Shown piece by piece: positions 1-7,439 of a stretch of DNA of 64,000 nucleotides. The position numbers were made by a program, and so were the translations under genes. Positions within the stretch are counted from its first letter, which is position 1. Every line of letters begins with the position of its first letter. The notes below the pieces were generated by a model, which had not been told where the DNA came from, did not search any database, and saw nothing but the letters and a program-made list of their open reading frames with translations. Source of the stretch: a virus; the IMG/VR virus record IMGVR_UViG_3300022744_000026, positions 1 to 64,000 of that record; one strand, written 5' to 3'.

Positions 1-109
1 AGGCCCAGCGCACCCTGCTGTCGACAGGCAGCATGCCGCGAGGGCAGGAGATGGCGACGATATGGACCCACAGGGCGGGGTCGTCGGGTTGTGGGCCTGG
101 TGCGCGCAT
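1..109 (-). CDS. Partial hypothetical protein (runs off left edge)
   Basis: An open minus-strand frame starts with ATG at 109 and continues to the window edge; the visible part reads MRAPGPQPDDPALWVHIVAI and onwards, 36 codons. It follows RdgC on the same strand with a 2-nt gap, the tight packing used throughout this operon. No family is recognisable from so short a piece, and the Shine-Dalgarno is weak. Confidence 0.45.
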   Translation of the reverse strand, partial: MRAPGPQPDDPALWVHIVAISCPRGMLPVDSRVRWA

Positions 110-111
110 GG

Positions 112-1002
112 TCAGCCTGGCTGCTTCTCGCCACCCAGCGCCGCCAGCACGTCGGCGATCAGCGGCGCGAGTTCACCCGTGGCAATCGCCACGTCGGCAT
201 CGAACTGCTCGGCGCCCTCGTCCTGGCGGCCCTCGAACACCACGTCCAGAAACTCGATGCCGCGCAGCCGCTTGGCGTGGTCCAGCGTGAACGACACCCG
301 GCCGCGCCACGTCAGTTCCAGCGATTGCGCTGCCATGCCCTGGCGCAGGTAGGCCTTCACCTCGTCGGTGTCGAGCGGCGCGCGGGCGTAGCGCACCGTG
401 CTTTTCCTCTCGTCGTTCGCCTTCAGTTCGCAGGCGCGGCCGATGGTGATGTTGGTCGGCAGGCTGTCGCCGTCCAGCAGCCAGCCGGTCATGATGGTGG
501 TCGGCGCGTCCAGGGTGTGCACCGGCACCACGTTGATCTGCTCGTGCAGGCACACCAGCATGGTGATCACGGTGTCGACGGCATTGGTCGACGTGGAGCC
601 GATCACCACCAGGCCATCCGGCGTGATCCACACCGGCACGTTCACCGCCTTGGGGAATGCGCGCGGCAGCAGATCGGTGGTGATCTGGTCCTTCAGCTCG
701 CGCTGCTGCTTCTTGCCGACCTTGCGGCCTTGCTCGGCCTCCAGTTTGGCGCAGGTCTCGGCCAGCGCCTTCTTCAGCGCCGGTCCCGGGACGGTGCGGG
801 TCTCGATGCGCGCGAGAAGGATGGTCTGGCCGGCGACGGTCTCGGCCATGTTGGCGAGGCCTGCGCTGCCGGGGCGCGGCGGGATCCAGCCGGCTGAGTG
901 CGGCTGCGTGGGGCCGCAGGGAGTGAACTCGTTGGCCTGCAGCGCGGCGTCGGTGATGCGGGCGGCGTTGATGATGCGGAAAATGGAGGCGGACTTGAAC
1001 AT
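112..1002 (-). CDS. rdgC: RdgC-like recombination-associated protein
   Basis: A 296-residue protein, close to the ~300 usual for RdgC, a ring-forming DNA-binding protein that limits RecA loading and strand exchange. The signature is clear: MFKSASIFRI at the N-terminus, the charged block around EQGRKVGKKQQRELKDQIT followed by LLPRAF, the P-WI-PDG segment, then TWRGRVSFTL and the closing LRGIEFLDVVFEG. I start at the ATG at 1002 because family similarity begins there; an upstream in-frame extension to 1056 does not look like RdgC. It is the last complete gene of the left recombination operon. Phage copies are known and may tune RecA activity in favour of phage-encoded annealing. Confidence 0.9.
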   Translation of the reverse strand: MFKSASIFRIINAARITDAALQANEFTPCGPTQPHSAGWIPPRPGSAGLANMAETVAGQTILLARIETRTVPGPALKKALAETCAKLEAEQGRKVGKKQQRELKDQITTDLLPRAFPKAVNVPVWITPDGLVVIGSTSTNAVDTVITMLVCLHEQINVVPVHTLDAPTTIMTGWLLDGDSLPTNITIGRACELKANDERKSTVRYARAPLDTDEVKAYLRQGMAAQSLELTWRGRVSFTLDHAKRLRGIEFLDVVFEGRQDEGAEQFDADVAIATGELAPLIADVLAALGGEKQPG

Positions 1003-1039
1003 GGTGGTGGGTGGTGACGGGCCTGACGGCCCGGGTTGA

Positions 1040-1480
1040 TCAGTAGGTCTTGCCACCCGCCGCGGCGCGCGCCTCGGGCTTGTGGTCCGCGCGCTGGGCG
1101 TTGTAGGCCAGCTTCTCGGCGATGGCGCCGCCCAGGTCCAGATTCATGGCGCCGGCCAAGTCGGCGATGCGGATGACGGCGTCGGCAAGCTCGACTTCGA
1201 GCATCGGACGGTGCGGGAGGTGGTCGTCCATCAGCCCCTTGCGGTGGCCTTCCATGCCTTCGCTGACCTCGCTGTGCGTGAGGCAGAGCTTCTGCGCCAC
1301 CAAGGCGCCGCCCAGCAGCTTCTGCAGGCTGTCTGCGGGGCTGTTGATGACCTGGCGCAGGTCCAGACCGGTGGCGGCATGCGTCCACCAGCCGGCTGCG
1401 AGGCTGGCGCCGTGGCAGGCGTCCTGAAGTTGCCGCGCGGCATTCGCCAGGAACATGGAATCAAGATTGCTGTCGGCCAT
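1040..1480 (-). CDS. MazG-like nucleotide pyrophosphohydrolase
   Basis: A 146-residue protein. Its second half has the all-alpha NTP-PPase pattern: LCLTHSEVSEGMEGHRKG (metal-binding E-x-x-E helix), then LPHRPMLEVELADAVIRIADLAG (second acidic helix, E-x-x-D), ending in AIAEKLAYNAQRADHK. The family hydrolyses (d)NTPs to NMP and PPi; phage members may sanitise nucleotide pools or lower (p)ppGpp-type alarmones. Start ATG 1480 has GAGGA seven nt upstream, and the in-frame extension to 1531 lacks that signal. The first ~50 residues resemble nothing I know. Confidence 0.8.
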   Translation of the reverse strand: MADSNLDSMFLANAARQLQDACHGASLAAGWWTHAATGLDLRQVINSPADSLQKLLGGALVAQKLCLTHSEVSEGMEGHRKGLMDDHLPHRPMLEVELADAVIRIADLAGAMNLDLGGAIAEKLAYNAQRADHKPEARAAAGGKTY

Positions 1481-1667
1481 TGTTGTCCTCAGTTGTCGGT
1501 GACGTAGTGTAGTGAATTTCAAGCCCCGCATACGCCAGCGCCGTCTTTATTTCCTCAATCTGCTGGAGCAACAGGTCGATCTGCGCGACCTTGTTGCTCA
1601 GGCGCAAGCGCAGTGCCTGCACCTCCGCGCTGAGGCTAGCGATGGTGCGGTCGGTCTTGGCGCTCAT
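1461..1667 (-). CDS. Small coiled-coil protein
   Basis: A 68-residue protein beginning MSAKTDRTIASLSAEVQALR. Residues 8-42 form leucine-rich heptads (LSAEVQALRLRLSNKVAQIDLLLQQIEEI), so a dimeric coiled coil is likely. No enzymatic motif is present. The start overlaps the previous gene's stop by 4 nt (ATGA), and the 3' end overlaps the MazG-like start by 20 nt, so translational coupling is probable. Function unknown. Confidence 0.65.
   Translation of the reverse strand: MSAKTDRTIASLSAEVQALRLRLSNKVAQIDLLLQQIEEIKTALAYAGLEIHYTTSPTTEDNNGRQQS
1506..1511 (-). promoter_or_regulatory. Candidate early promoter (-10 TACACT)
   Basis: TACACT on the minus strand, preceded by TTGAAATTCAC, lies 26 nt before the MazG-like start and inside the coding region of the preceding small gene. 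The same hexamer sits upstream of four other early genes at 5750, 8505, 21521 and 47195. No good -35 is visible. Confidence 0.35.
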
Positions 1668-1963
1668 GCGATCAGGTCTTGCCAGTCGCCGGCCCAGCGC
1701 GCGAAGTTGGGGTGGCTGGCGGTCATGCGCTCCTCCTCCAGCGTGTTGCACGCGACAACCCACGCCTTGCCGCCGTCGATCATCACGGCGTTGCGCACGC
1801 GGATCGTGAGCGGCTTCAGTCGGTATGCGCAGTCGCGGTAGAAGTGCGGGCACTTCACGATGGTGGCGGCGGGCTCGATGTCGACCCAGCGGTCGCCGTC
1901 CATGTATTGCACGGCGCGTCCGTCGAGCCAGGCGCGGATGAGGGGGTCGTGGGGGTGGTTCAT
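1664..1963 (-). CDS. Hypothetical phage protein
   Basis: A 99-residue protein beginning MNHPHDPLIRAWLDGRAVQY, with WVDIEP, CPHFYRDCAYRLKP and WVVACNTLEEE segments. Small phage proteins with a DPLIRAWLDGxxVQ start and a xYRLKP segment are common and have no known role. It is joined by ATGA overlaps to both neighbours. Two cysteines five residues apart might bind metal, but no second pair is obvious. Confidence 0.7.
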   Translation of the reverse strand: MNHPHDPLIRAWLDGRAVQYMDGDRWVDIEPAATIVKCPHFYRDCAYRLKPLTIRVRNAVMIDGGKAWVVACNTLEEERMTASHPNFARWAGDWQDLIA

Positions 1964-2316
1964 GGTGTCGCTCGTACTTTCCAGGCTGCTTCCAGCCCTT
2001 CGATTGCGGTCGGGAGGATGTCCAGCAGTTTGTCGCTGCTGATGCTGTACTCCTTGAACTGCACCCAGCGGTCTTGCCCGGCGCAGGCGGTCAACTCCAG
2101 CTCCCATCCCTCGTGCCGCGCGCCGTTGAGTTCGAAGCGGGATGGATGCAGCACCAGTTGAACTGGTTTCTCGTTTGACGCGCACTCCGGCAGGTCAGTG
2201 CGGCTGGTGCGCTTGCACAGGATGAATGGCGTTTCGTTGATTTCGCTGCACAGGTGGTCCGTGTACTTGTGCCACCCCTGCGCAATCAACTGCTCAGTGA
2301 GTTCTTCAATTTTCAT
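1960..2316 (-). CDS. Hypothetical protein
   Basis: A 118-residue protein beginning MKIEELTEQLIAQGWHKYTD. It is acidic to neutral, with a WELELTACAGQDRWVQFKEYSI segment that looks like paired beta strands, and no membrane segment. The start at ATG 2316 is chosen because the in-frame upstream extension lies in the coding region of the preceding gene in another frame. Function unknown. Confidence 0.65.
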   Translation of the reverse strand: MKIEELTEQLIAQGWHKYTDHLCSEINETPFILCKRTSRTDLPECASNEKPVQLVLHPSRFELNGARHEGWELELTACAGQDRWVQFKEYSISSDKLLDILPTAIEGLEAAWKVRATP

Positions 2317-2635
2317 TTTGCTTGGCTTGCCTGTACTTGTGAATCCGCATGCAGTCGTCGCGGATCCGGTCTGCCTCGGCCTGGCTGTGAAACCCGGCGA
2401 TGCCCTTCGAGACAACCTTCGTCGTCCCGTTCTGCTGCAACTCCTTGCGCCCGTAGAGGAATTCGTTGCGCGCGTCGCGGTCCGGCAGCACGTCCAGCAC
2501 GTGCAGGCATAGGCACTCGTGGCGCCATTCCTCGCTTGCGCGGTGAACGTGCTTGCCGGCCAGGATGCTGTAGGCCGGTCCGAGCTTGTCGGTGTCGTAG
2601 TCGTATGCCCACTGCAGGACGTTGACGGTGGGCAT
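2306..2635 (-). CDS. Hypothetical protein
   Basis: A 109-residue protein beginning MPTVNVLQWAYDYDTDKLGP, with ECLCLHVLDVLP in the middle and a basic, charged C-terminus (RIHKYRQAKQNEN). Its start overlaps the helicase stop by one base, so it is probably translationally coupled to the helicase. No recognisable domain. Confidence 0.65.
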   Translation of the reverse strand: MPTVNVLQWAYDYDTDKLGPAYSILAGKHVHRASEEWRHECLCLHVLDVLPDRDARNEFLYGRKELQQNGTTKVVSKGIAGFHSQAEADRIRDDCMRIHKYRQAKQNEN

Positions 2636-3738
2636 CAGTCGACCACCACAGTTACCCGATCGGCGGCTCGGGTAATGCCGGTGTAGAGATGGCGCGCCGC
2701 GTCTTCGCGGAAGGCGCTGGATTCATCGAACAGCAACACGCTCGGCCACTGACTGCCTTGCGACTTGTGCACCGTGATCGCATAGCCATAGGTGAACTCG
2801 TCCGAGTCCTTGCGCACCTTCCAGTGCAGTTCGGCCTGTCGGTCTTCGAAGTACAGGCCGGGCGTCTCGACGTCGAGCGGCGCCATGGTGGAGTCATCCA
2901 GGCTGGTGACGCGCATGTTGACGTTGCTGCCGCTGACGTGCACCCGGCTGGCCTCCCACAGTCCGCCGTTGAGCAACCCCTTCAGGTGGTTGTTGCGCAG
3001 GCAGATGAGCTTGTCGCCTTCGACCGGCGTCCAGTTCTCGCGGCCCTTGATCTGTCGCACGCGCTTGTTGAGCGCCGTGCGGGTGATGTTGCGGCCCACC
3101 AGAATCTGGTCGGCGCCCATGGCGAGTTCGCGCATCTCGTCGCGCGTGATGTCGCCGCGCTGGATGACGCGGCTGCCGCCGTACTCGCCTGGCACCAGCC
3201 GGCAGCCGGTGCGCACGGTCATGCTCATCTGGATGATCGGGTTGTCGAGCGCCTGGCGGTGTATCTCGGTCAGCATGATGTCAGGCTGGGCGTCGATGAA
3301 GAAGCCCGCGCCGTTGACTGGCGGCAGTTGCGCCGGATCACCCAGCACCAGCACCTTGGTGCCGTAGCTCAGGAGGTCGCGGCCGATCAGTTCATCGACC
3401 ATGGAAACCTCGTCCACGCAGATCAGCGGCGCTGTCGCCGCCGGGCTGTCGGGGTTCAGACGGTACTCGGCGGCGCCGGTGACATCGTCCTGCCGGACCT
3501 TGTAGATCATGCGGTGGATCGTGGATGCCGGGCAGCCCTTGAGCGAAAGCACCAGACTGGCCTTGCCGGTGAATGCCGCGAACAGCGTGCCGGGGATGGC
3601 CTCTGCGACGGCCTTCGCCAGCGTGGTCTTGCCGGCGCCTGCGTAGCCGAACAGCCGGAACACCTGCGGGCCGCCGCGCTGGCGCGCCCAGTCGATGACG
3701 CGCTTCACGGCCTCGCCCTGTTGCTGGCTGAACTTCAT
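2635..3738 (-). CDS. RecD/Dda-like SF1 DNA helicase
   Basis: A 367-residue helicase. Motif I is LFGYAGAGKTTLAKAV (residues ~29-44), motif Ia AAFTGKAS, motif II LICVDEVSMVD, motif III LVLGDPAQLPPV, motif IV/V region GDKLICLRNN, and the C-terminal UvrD_C_2 signature FTYGYAITVHKSQGSQWPSVLL followed by LYTGITRAADRVTVV. This matches the compact Dda/RecD2-type 5'-3' helicases used in phage replication and recombination. Start ATG 3738 overlaps the upstream HTH gene's stop (ATGA). Confidence 0.9.
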   Translation of the reverse strand: MKFSQQQGEAVKRVIDWARQRGGPQVFRLFGYAGAGKTTLAKAVAEAIPGTLFAAFTGKASLVLSLKGCPASTIHRMIYKVRQDDVTGAAEYRLNPDSPAATAPLICVDEVSMVDELIGRDLLSYGTKVLVLGDPAQLPPVNGAGFFIDAQPDIMLTEIHRQALDNPIIQMSMTVRTGCRLVPGEYGGSRVIQRGDITRDEMRELAMGADQILVGRNITRTALNKRVRQIKGRENWTPVEGDKLICLRNNHLKGLLNGGLWEASRVHVSGSNVNMRVTSLDDSTMAPLDVETPGLYFEDRQAELHWKVRKDSDEFTYGYAITVHKSQGSQWPSVLLFDESSAFREDAARHLYTGITRAADRVTVVVD

Positions 3739-4061
3739 GCGCCTCCCACGGCCGACGCGAACTGCCAGACGCTGGCGGCGCGAACGCCCAGCACGCCGAA
3801 CGGCACGTTGCTGGTGCCGGTGCTGTCGCCGCCGAACTCTGCGCGCACGTCGTCGGCAGTGACGCCTGGCGCCAGTTGGTAGACCATCGCCATGCCGGCG
3901 CGGTGCTTGGCCTTCTCCACCAGTCCGGCGGCGATCAGGTCTTGCACGGCGTTCCATGCCGTCGTGTTCGACATGCCCAGCGGCCCGGTGATCTGCTGGA
4001 CCGTCGTTGAGCCGCCGCGGTTGGCGATGAATTCGCCGACCTTCAGTGCATTCGCGTTCAT
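3735..4061 (-). CDS. Winged-helix DNA-binding protein
   Basis: A 108-residue protein. Residues 1-60 (MNANALKVGEFIANRGGSTT, VQQITGPLGMSNTTAWNAVQDLIAAGLVEKA) fit a winged helix with a wing-like segment after it (AGMAMVYQL). The C-terminal 45 residues are not conserved in any way I recognise. It is probably a small transcription or replication accessory factor. Coupled to both neighbours by 4-nt overlaps. Confidence 0.7.
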   Translation of the reverse strand: MNANALKVGEFIANRGGSTTVQQITGPLGMSNTTAWNAVQDLIAAGLVEKAKHRAGMAMVYQLAPGVTADDVRAEFGGDSTGTSNVPFGVLGVRAASVWQFASAVGGA

Positions 4062-4255
4062 CGTTGATACCCTCCGGTGTGCTGCACCGTGTGTTTCGAT
4101 TCCCACGCGAGGATCTCAGCGACCGGGTAAAGCACCCGGCCTCCTGCCCGCGTGAAGCGTGGTCCGATGCCCATGCAGCGCCAGTTGGCCAAAGTTCGAA
4201 CCGAGATGCGTCCCGCTAGTCGGTCCGAAAGCTGCTGGGGGGTGAGGTAGGTCAG
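4058..4255 (-). CDS. Small excisionase/MerR-type HTH protein, non-ATG start
   Basis: The frame reads LTYLTPQQLSDRLAGRIS, then VRTLANWRCMGIGPRF, RAGGRVLYPVAEILAWE and ends in GGYQR. This is the HTH_17/excisionase fold: T-x-x-(E/Q)-L--RL--S--TL--WR--G-GP-F---G--V-Y----I--W. No ATG or GTG precedes the domain; the frame is closed by a stop shortly upstream. I place the start at CTG 4255, overlapping the upstream TGA as CTGA, in the same geometry as the ATGA couplings nearby. About 65 residues. The start codon is the uncertain part. Confidence 0.6.
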   Translation of the reverse strand: MTYLTPQQLSDRLAGRISVRTLANWRCMGIGPRFTRAGGRVLYPVAEILAWESKHTVQHTGGYQR

Positions 4256-5253
4256 AAGACTGGCTCGTCGTCAGAGGGCAGGATGCCAGGCTGGCTGGAC
4301 ACCTGTTGCGGCGCAGGTTGAGATTCCGCAATGCCACGAGAGTCGGATGACTCGGCCGGCGGCGGCGTGGCGGCGCGGCGGCGCGGTGCGGGGGCTTGCG
4401 CAGCCGGCGCCGGTGGTGCAGGTTGCGCGGCTGCGGCCTGCTGAATGGCGCCCATGACCTGGGTGGCGACCACGTCGACGGCGGCGGGCTTGGCGGCCAG
4501 TTCGAAGTACTCGCTTGGCTTGGCGCCTTCGCGCAGGGCGTTGAAGACGCCGACCAAGTCGGCGAGTTCATCGACGGTGACGTTGTCCAGCGAGTGGCCG
4601 ACGTACTCGCTCAGGTGCTTGACGCCCACGCCGTACTTGCCGAACGCCGTGACCATGTCGTTCACGCGCTGGCTGATCGACTTGTCATTCGTGCCGGCCA
4701 GCGTGGCGCGGCAGGCTGCCTGCCCAGCAGCCACCAGTGCCTTCGGAAGCAAAGCCGCGATGCGGCCACGCATTTGCTTGCTGGCGACGTTGGCGATCTT
4801 GTTGTCGATGTCGGCTTGATCGGTGAGCTTCTTGGGGCCGTTCTTGGTGTCGACCACATGCATCACGGTGACCTGGCGCGTGCTGAGGTTGTTGCGCTCC
4901 ACGTCCCAGGCGAACACCTCGATTTCGCTCTTGCCTTCGCCGCGGCTCAGTTCGCGGTGGCCGAAGGAGAAGTTGCCGTAGCAGCGGGCGCACTCCTCCA
5001 TGAACCGGATGCTCGGGCCGGTGCCGCGGTTGGGCACGGAGTAGAACGCAGTGGCGGCGAACTCGGTCGACTTGCAGGCGTCCATGAACTCGGCCATGGC
5101 CTGCGCCATGCTGCGCGGGAACATCTTGGCGATCTGGATCTTGCCGCGGACTTCGGCGATCGCGCGCTCGGACTCGATTGCGACTGCGCCAGCGTTGATT
5201 TGCGATTGCGCAATCATCGGGCGGAACGGATCTTGTGGGGTGATGTCGTTCAT
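4252..5253 (-). CDS. Conserved phage protein, candidate single-strand annealing protein
   Basis: A 333-residue protein. Residues ~15-235 hold a globular domain with IQIAKMFPRSMAQAMAEFMD, TAFYSVPNRGTGPSIRFMEE, the run ending in YGNFSFGHRELSRG, EVFAWDVERNN and ASKQMRGRIAALLPKAL. Residues ~250-333 are a Pro/Ala/Gln-rich tail. Phage homologues with 'IAKMFPR--PSIR-AE--A--WGN-FG--EL' are usually called hypothetical. It sits between a Rad50-like ATPase and RecE-like nuclease on one side and a helicase on the other, the place where an annealing protein (RecT/Erf analogue) is expected. The recombinase role is inferred from context, not from a RecT or Erf motif. Confidence 0.75.
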   Translation of the reverse strand: MNDITPQDPFRPMIAQSQINAGAVAIESERAIAEVRGKIQIAKMFPRSMAQAMAEFMDACKSTEFAATAFYSVPNRGTGPSIRFMEECARCYGNFSFGHRELSRGEGKSEIEVFAWDVERNNLSTRQVTVMHVVDTKNGPKKLTDQADIDNKIANVASKQMRGRIAALLPKALVAAGQAACRATLAGTNDKSISQRVNDMVTAFGKYGVGVKHLSEYVGHSLDNVTVDELADLVGVFNALREGAKPSEYFELAAKPAAVDVVATQVMGAIQQAAAAQPAPPAPAAQAPAPRRRAATPPPAESSDSRGIAESQPAPQQVSSQPGILPSDDEPVF

Positions 5254-5266
5254 GGGGTCAGTTGGC

Positions 5267-5743
5267 TTACTGGTTGGTGGGGCGGACGGTGTTGATCGCG
5301 CTCTGCACGCTGTCGCTCAGGTACTGGTAGCTCTCGGCGGCCATGGTGACGGCCTCTGGCATGCAGGCGGTCAGCGCCAGGTGGAAGCCCGGCGTGCCAT
5401 TGGGGCCGGTCACGGTCAGGCCGGTGAAGATGCGGCCGGCGACGGCGGCGGCCGACAGCAGCAGCTCGACGGGGGCTGCGACAACCTCATCGCCGCCAGG
5501 GATGCCGGGGGCGGTCATGGCCGGGACTTCCTTCGCCAGCGCCTTGAGCATGTCGCGCTCGGGCGCTTGGTAGTCGACCAGCAGGGCGTGCGATGAGAGG
5601 TCGGACCACTTCATGCCCATGATGGCCCACGCGGGCAGTTCCATCTGACCGCCAGCGGCTGCCATGTGGTCGGCCACCACCTGCGTCGGCAGTTGGTAGG
5701 TGTGCCCCGTGTCGGGGAAGCGGATTTGCATGTAGGTGTTCAT
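5267..5743 (-). CDS. Hypothetical protein
   Basis: A 158-residue protein beginning MNTYMQIRFPDTGHTYQLPT. The central part is Ala/Val-rich (VEAAPVELLLS-like, AAAVAGRIFTGLTVTGPNG) but not hydrophobic enough for a clear membrane segment. No catalytic motif recognised. The start lies six nt after a TACACT hexamer, suggesting a leaderless transcript and a separate promoter inside the left operon. Confidence 0.65.
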   Translation of the reverse strand: MNTYMQIRFPDTGHTYQLPTQVVADHMAAAGGQMELPAWAIMGMKWSDLSSHALLVDYQAPERDMLKALAKEVPAMTAPGIPGGDEVVAAPVELLLSAAAVAGRIFTGLTVTGPNGTPGFHLALTACMPEAVTMAAESYQYLSDSVQSAINTVRPTNQ

Positions 5744-5749
5744 GGGTTG

Positions 5750-5755
5750 AGTGTA
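5750..5755 (-). promoter_or_regulatory. Candidate early promoter (-10 TACACT), leaderless geometry
   Basis: On the minus strand CGCGTAGCTAA precedes TACACT, then six bases (CAACCC), then the ATG at 5743. A hexamer six nt before ATG places the expected transcription start at the start codon. There is no Shine-Dalgarno. Confidence 0.45.
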
Positions 5756-5810
5756 TTAGCTACGCGGTTGGGCGGGTGATTGGTTGTGGCTATCGGTTGT
5801 TGTGTGGCGA

Positions 5811-7112
5811 TTACGGCGCCGTCTCGATGCTCATCTCACCGCTGGTGACGCGCGTGACGAACAGTTGCAGGCCGGAGGCGATGGCCGACTCGCGGAATGC
5901 TTCGAAGGTGTCGGAACTCATCAACTCAAGTCCGTCGACGCAGCACACGCCGAGCCGGCCGGCGCGCACCTTGGCGAGGTCGACAGCGATCTGCACGCGC
6001 TGCGCGGTGTTCAGGCGATCGAACGGCACGTCGCCGCGGTAAATCTCGCCGTCGCGCACCTCCAGGCCGGGGATGGGCAGGGCGGACAGCAGGTCGAGCT
6101 TGTACTGCTCGATGTCGGCCAGGGCCTTGGTCTGGCGCTCGGCGTCGGCCTGAAGGTCGGCCAGTTGCTGCTGCATGGTCTTGATCGTCGCCTGGGTGGC
6201 CTCGCGGCGGGCGGCGGCGTCGCGGTTGGCGCGGATGGCGGCCAGGGCCTGGGTGATCGGCGCGGCGGCTGCAGTGCGGTCGGCGCGCGCCTTCTCGGCG
6301 GCAGCGCTGGCGCGCAGTTCGGTGGCTGCGAAGGCGGCGTTGGCCTCGGTCATCTTGGTGCGGATGGCGTCGATCTCGGCCTGTAGGGCGGCTTGGCCGG
6401 CTTGGTGGTCGGCGCGCATCTTGGCGAGCTGGCGGTCGATCTTGCCCAGCGTGGCGTCGCGTGCGGTGTCGATTGCGGCAAGCTGCGCGGTCAGTTCGTC
6501 CTCGCTGCCGCTCACGCCGGCCGGCGCGTCAGGCATCGCCGCGCGCAGTTGGTTGATGGTGGCGTCCTTCTCCCGCACCGCGCGGTTCGTGCCGGTGCGG
6601 TCGTCGTAGACCTGGCGGCGCACGGCGTCGATCGTCGCCAGCGCGTGTACACCCGGCTCGGCGGTGACGGTCACGCCAGAAATCTGCGACAGCCTCTCGG
6701 TGTCGGCCTGCAGCGGCATCGACTCCAGCAGCACGCGGGCGCGGTCGCCGGGGCGGGCCATCAGGAAATCGACGGGGTTGACGGACATGAGGTCCACCAG
6801 CGCAGCCAGGGCCTGGGCCGGCTTGGCGCTCGCCTTGCCGTCTGCCGCCTTCACTGCGCGCGTGGTGCCGCTGGGCGTGACGCGGGTGGTGATGCTGCCG
6901 CCGTTGTCCAGCACCAGCACCACCTCGCCCTTGTCGGCGCCAGCGCGCAGCAGGGTGGCGTCGTGTCCGCCCTTGAGTGCGCCGCGGATGGCGTCCAGCG
7001 CCGAGGTCTTGCCCTGGCCGTTGTCGCCGGTGAAGGCGGTGAACTGCCCGGCGTCGAATTCGAGCGAGTCGATGCCGAGGATGTTCGAGATTTTGACGTG
7101 GTTGATTTTCAT
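5811..7112 (-). CDS. Rad50/SbcC/RecF-like AAA_23 ATPase
   Basis: A 433-residue protein with Walker A FTGDNGQGKTSALDAIRGAL (residues ~28-47) after the usual N-terminal MKINHVKISNILGIDSLEF. A long Ala/Gln/Glu-rich coiled coil covers ~190-345. The C-terminal part has LNTAQRVQIAVDLAKVRAG (an ABC-signature-like stretch), LGVCCVDGLELMSSDTFEAF (Walker B/D-loop) and LQLFVTRV. It is shorter than SbcC (~1000 aa), as in many phages where a small SMC-like ATPase accompanies an exonuclease. It lies three genes from the RecE-like nuclease and probably helps process DNA ends. Confidence 0.85.
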   Translation of the reverse strand: MKINHVKISNILGIDSLEFDAGQFTAFTGDNGQGKTSALDAIRGALKGGHDATLLRAGADKGEVVLVLDNGGSITTRVTPSGTTRAVKAADGKASAKPAQALAALVDLMSVNPVDFLMARPGDRARVLLESMPLQADTERLSQISGVTVTAEPGVHALATIDAVRRQVYDDRTGTNRAVREKDATINQLRAAMPDAPAGVSGSEDELTAQLAAIDTARDATLGKIDRQLAKMRADHQAGQAALQAEIDAIRTKMTEANAAFAATELRASAAAEKARADRTAAAAPITQALAAIRANRDAAARREATQATIKTMQQQLADLQADAERQTKALADIEQYKLDLLSALPIPGLEVRDGEIYRGDVPFDRLNTAQRVQIAVDLAKVRAGRLGVCCVDGLELMSSDTFEAFRESAIASGLQLFVTRVTSGEMSIETAP

Positions 7113-7213
7113 GATGTCGTGGCGTTGAGCGCCAGATAGACGAGATACACAATCACCCCATCAGCGATGAGCGTGCAGATCAGAACCCACCCTAGGGGCG
7201 TGGGGCGAAGCAT
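7109..7213 (-). CDS. 34-residue single-span membrane peptide
   Basis: A short frame encodes MLRPTPLGWVLICTLIADGV followed by IVYLVYLALNATTS: one hydrophobic span with small polar ends. Its stop overlaps the ATPase start as ATGA, the coupling used throughout this operon, but its 5' half overlaps the preceding DUF7220-like gene by 53 nt in another frame. No Shine-Dalgarno of note. Real but unproven. Confidence 0.4.
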   Translation of the reverse strand: MLRPTPLGWVLICTLIADGVIVYLVYLALNATTS

Positions 7214-7439
7214 GGGCGGTATCCTTATGCTGGTGCCATGCGTTGAACAGCCGGCGCAGTGCGTATCCGCGCGCCACGCTGGCCAGGGTGAAAATTGCCG
7301 TGATGGCTGCGTTGTGAGAGACGCTGACGGGGTAGCCGAAGGCCGGGAATACGACAGCGGTCAGGGCCATGCTGACGAGGAATCCGACCGCCGTGCTGGT
7401 GACGGTCTCGGCAAGGCTGTGGCGGCGGGACTGGCTCAC
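7161..7439 (-). CDS. DUF7220-like small membrane protein
   Basis: A 92-residue protein beginning MSQSRRHSLAETVTSTAVGF, with two transmembrane segments (AVGFLVSMALTAVVFPAFGY and AAITAIFTLASVARGYAL) and RRLFN after the second. This is the pattern of phage and plasmid proteins labelled DUF7220 (two spans, then R-Y-x-LRR-FN). Function unknown. The start overlaps the RecE-like stop by 4 nt. Confidence 0.75.
   Translation of the reverse strand: MSQSRRHSLAETVTSTAVGFLVSMALTAVVFPAFGYPVSVSHNAAITAIFTLASVARGYALRRLFNAWHQHKDTAHASPHAPRVGSDLHAHR

Noticed and set aside
91-897. Long plus-strand frame opposite RdgC
   Set aside because: It is the antisense shadow of a clear RdgC gene in GC-rich DNA; composition is His/Gln/Arg-rich and no motif is present.
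2689-3882. 397-codon plus-strand frame opposite the RecD-like helicase
   Set aside because: Antisense shadow of an intact helicase, with Arg/His/Ala-rich composition and no domain.
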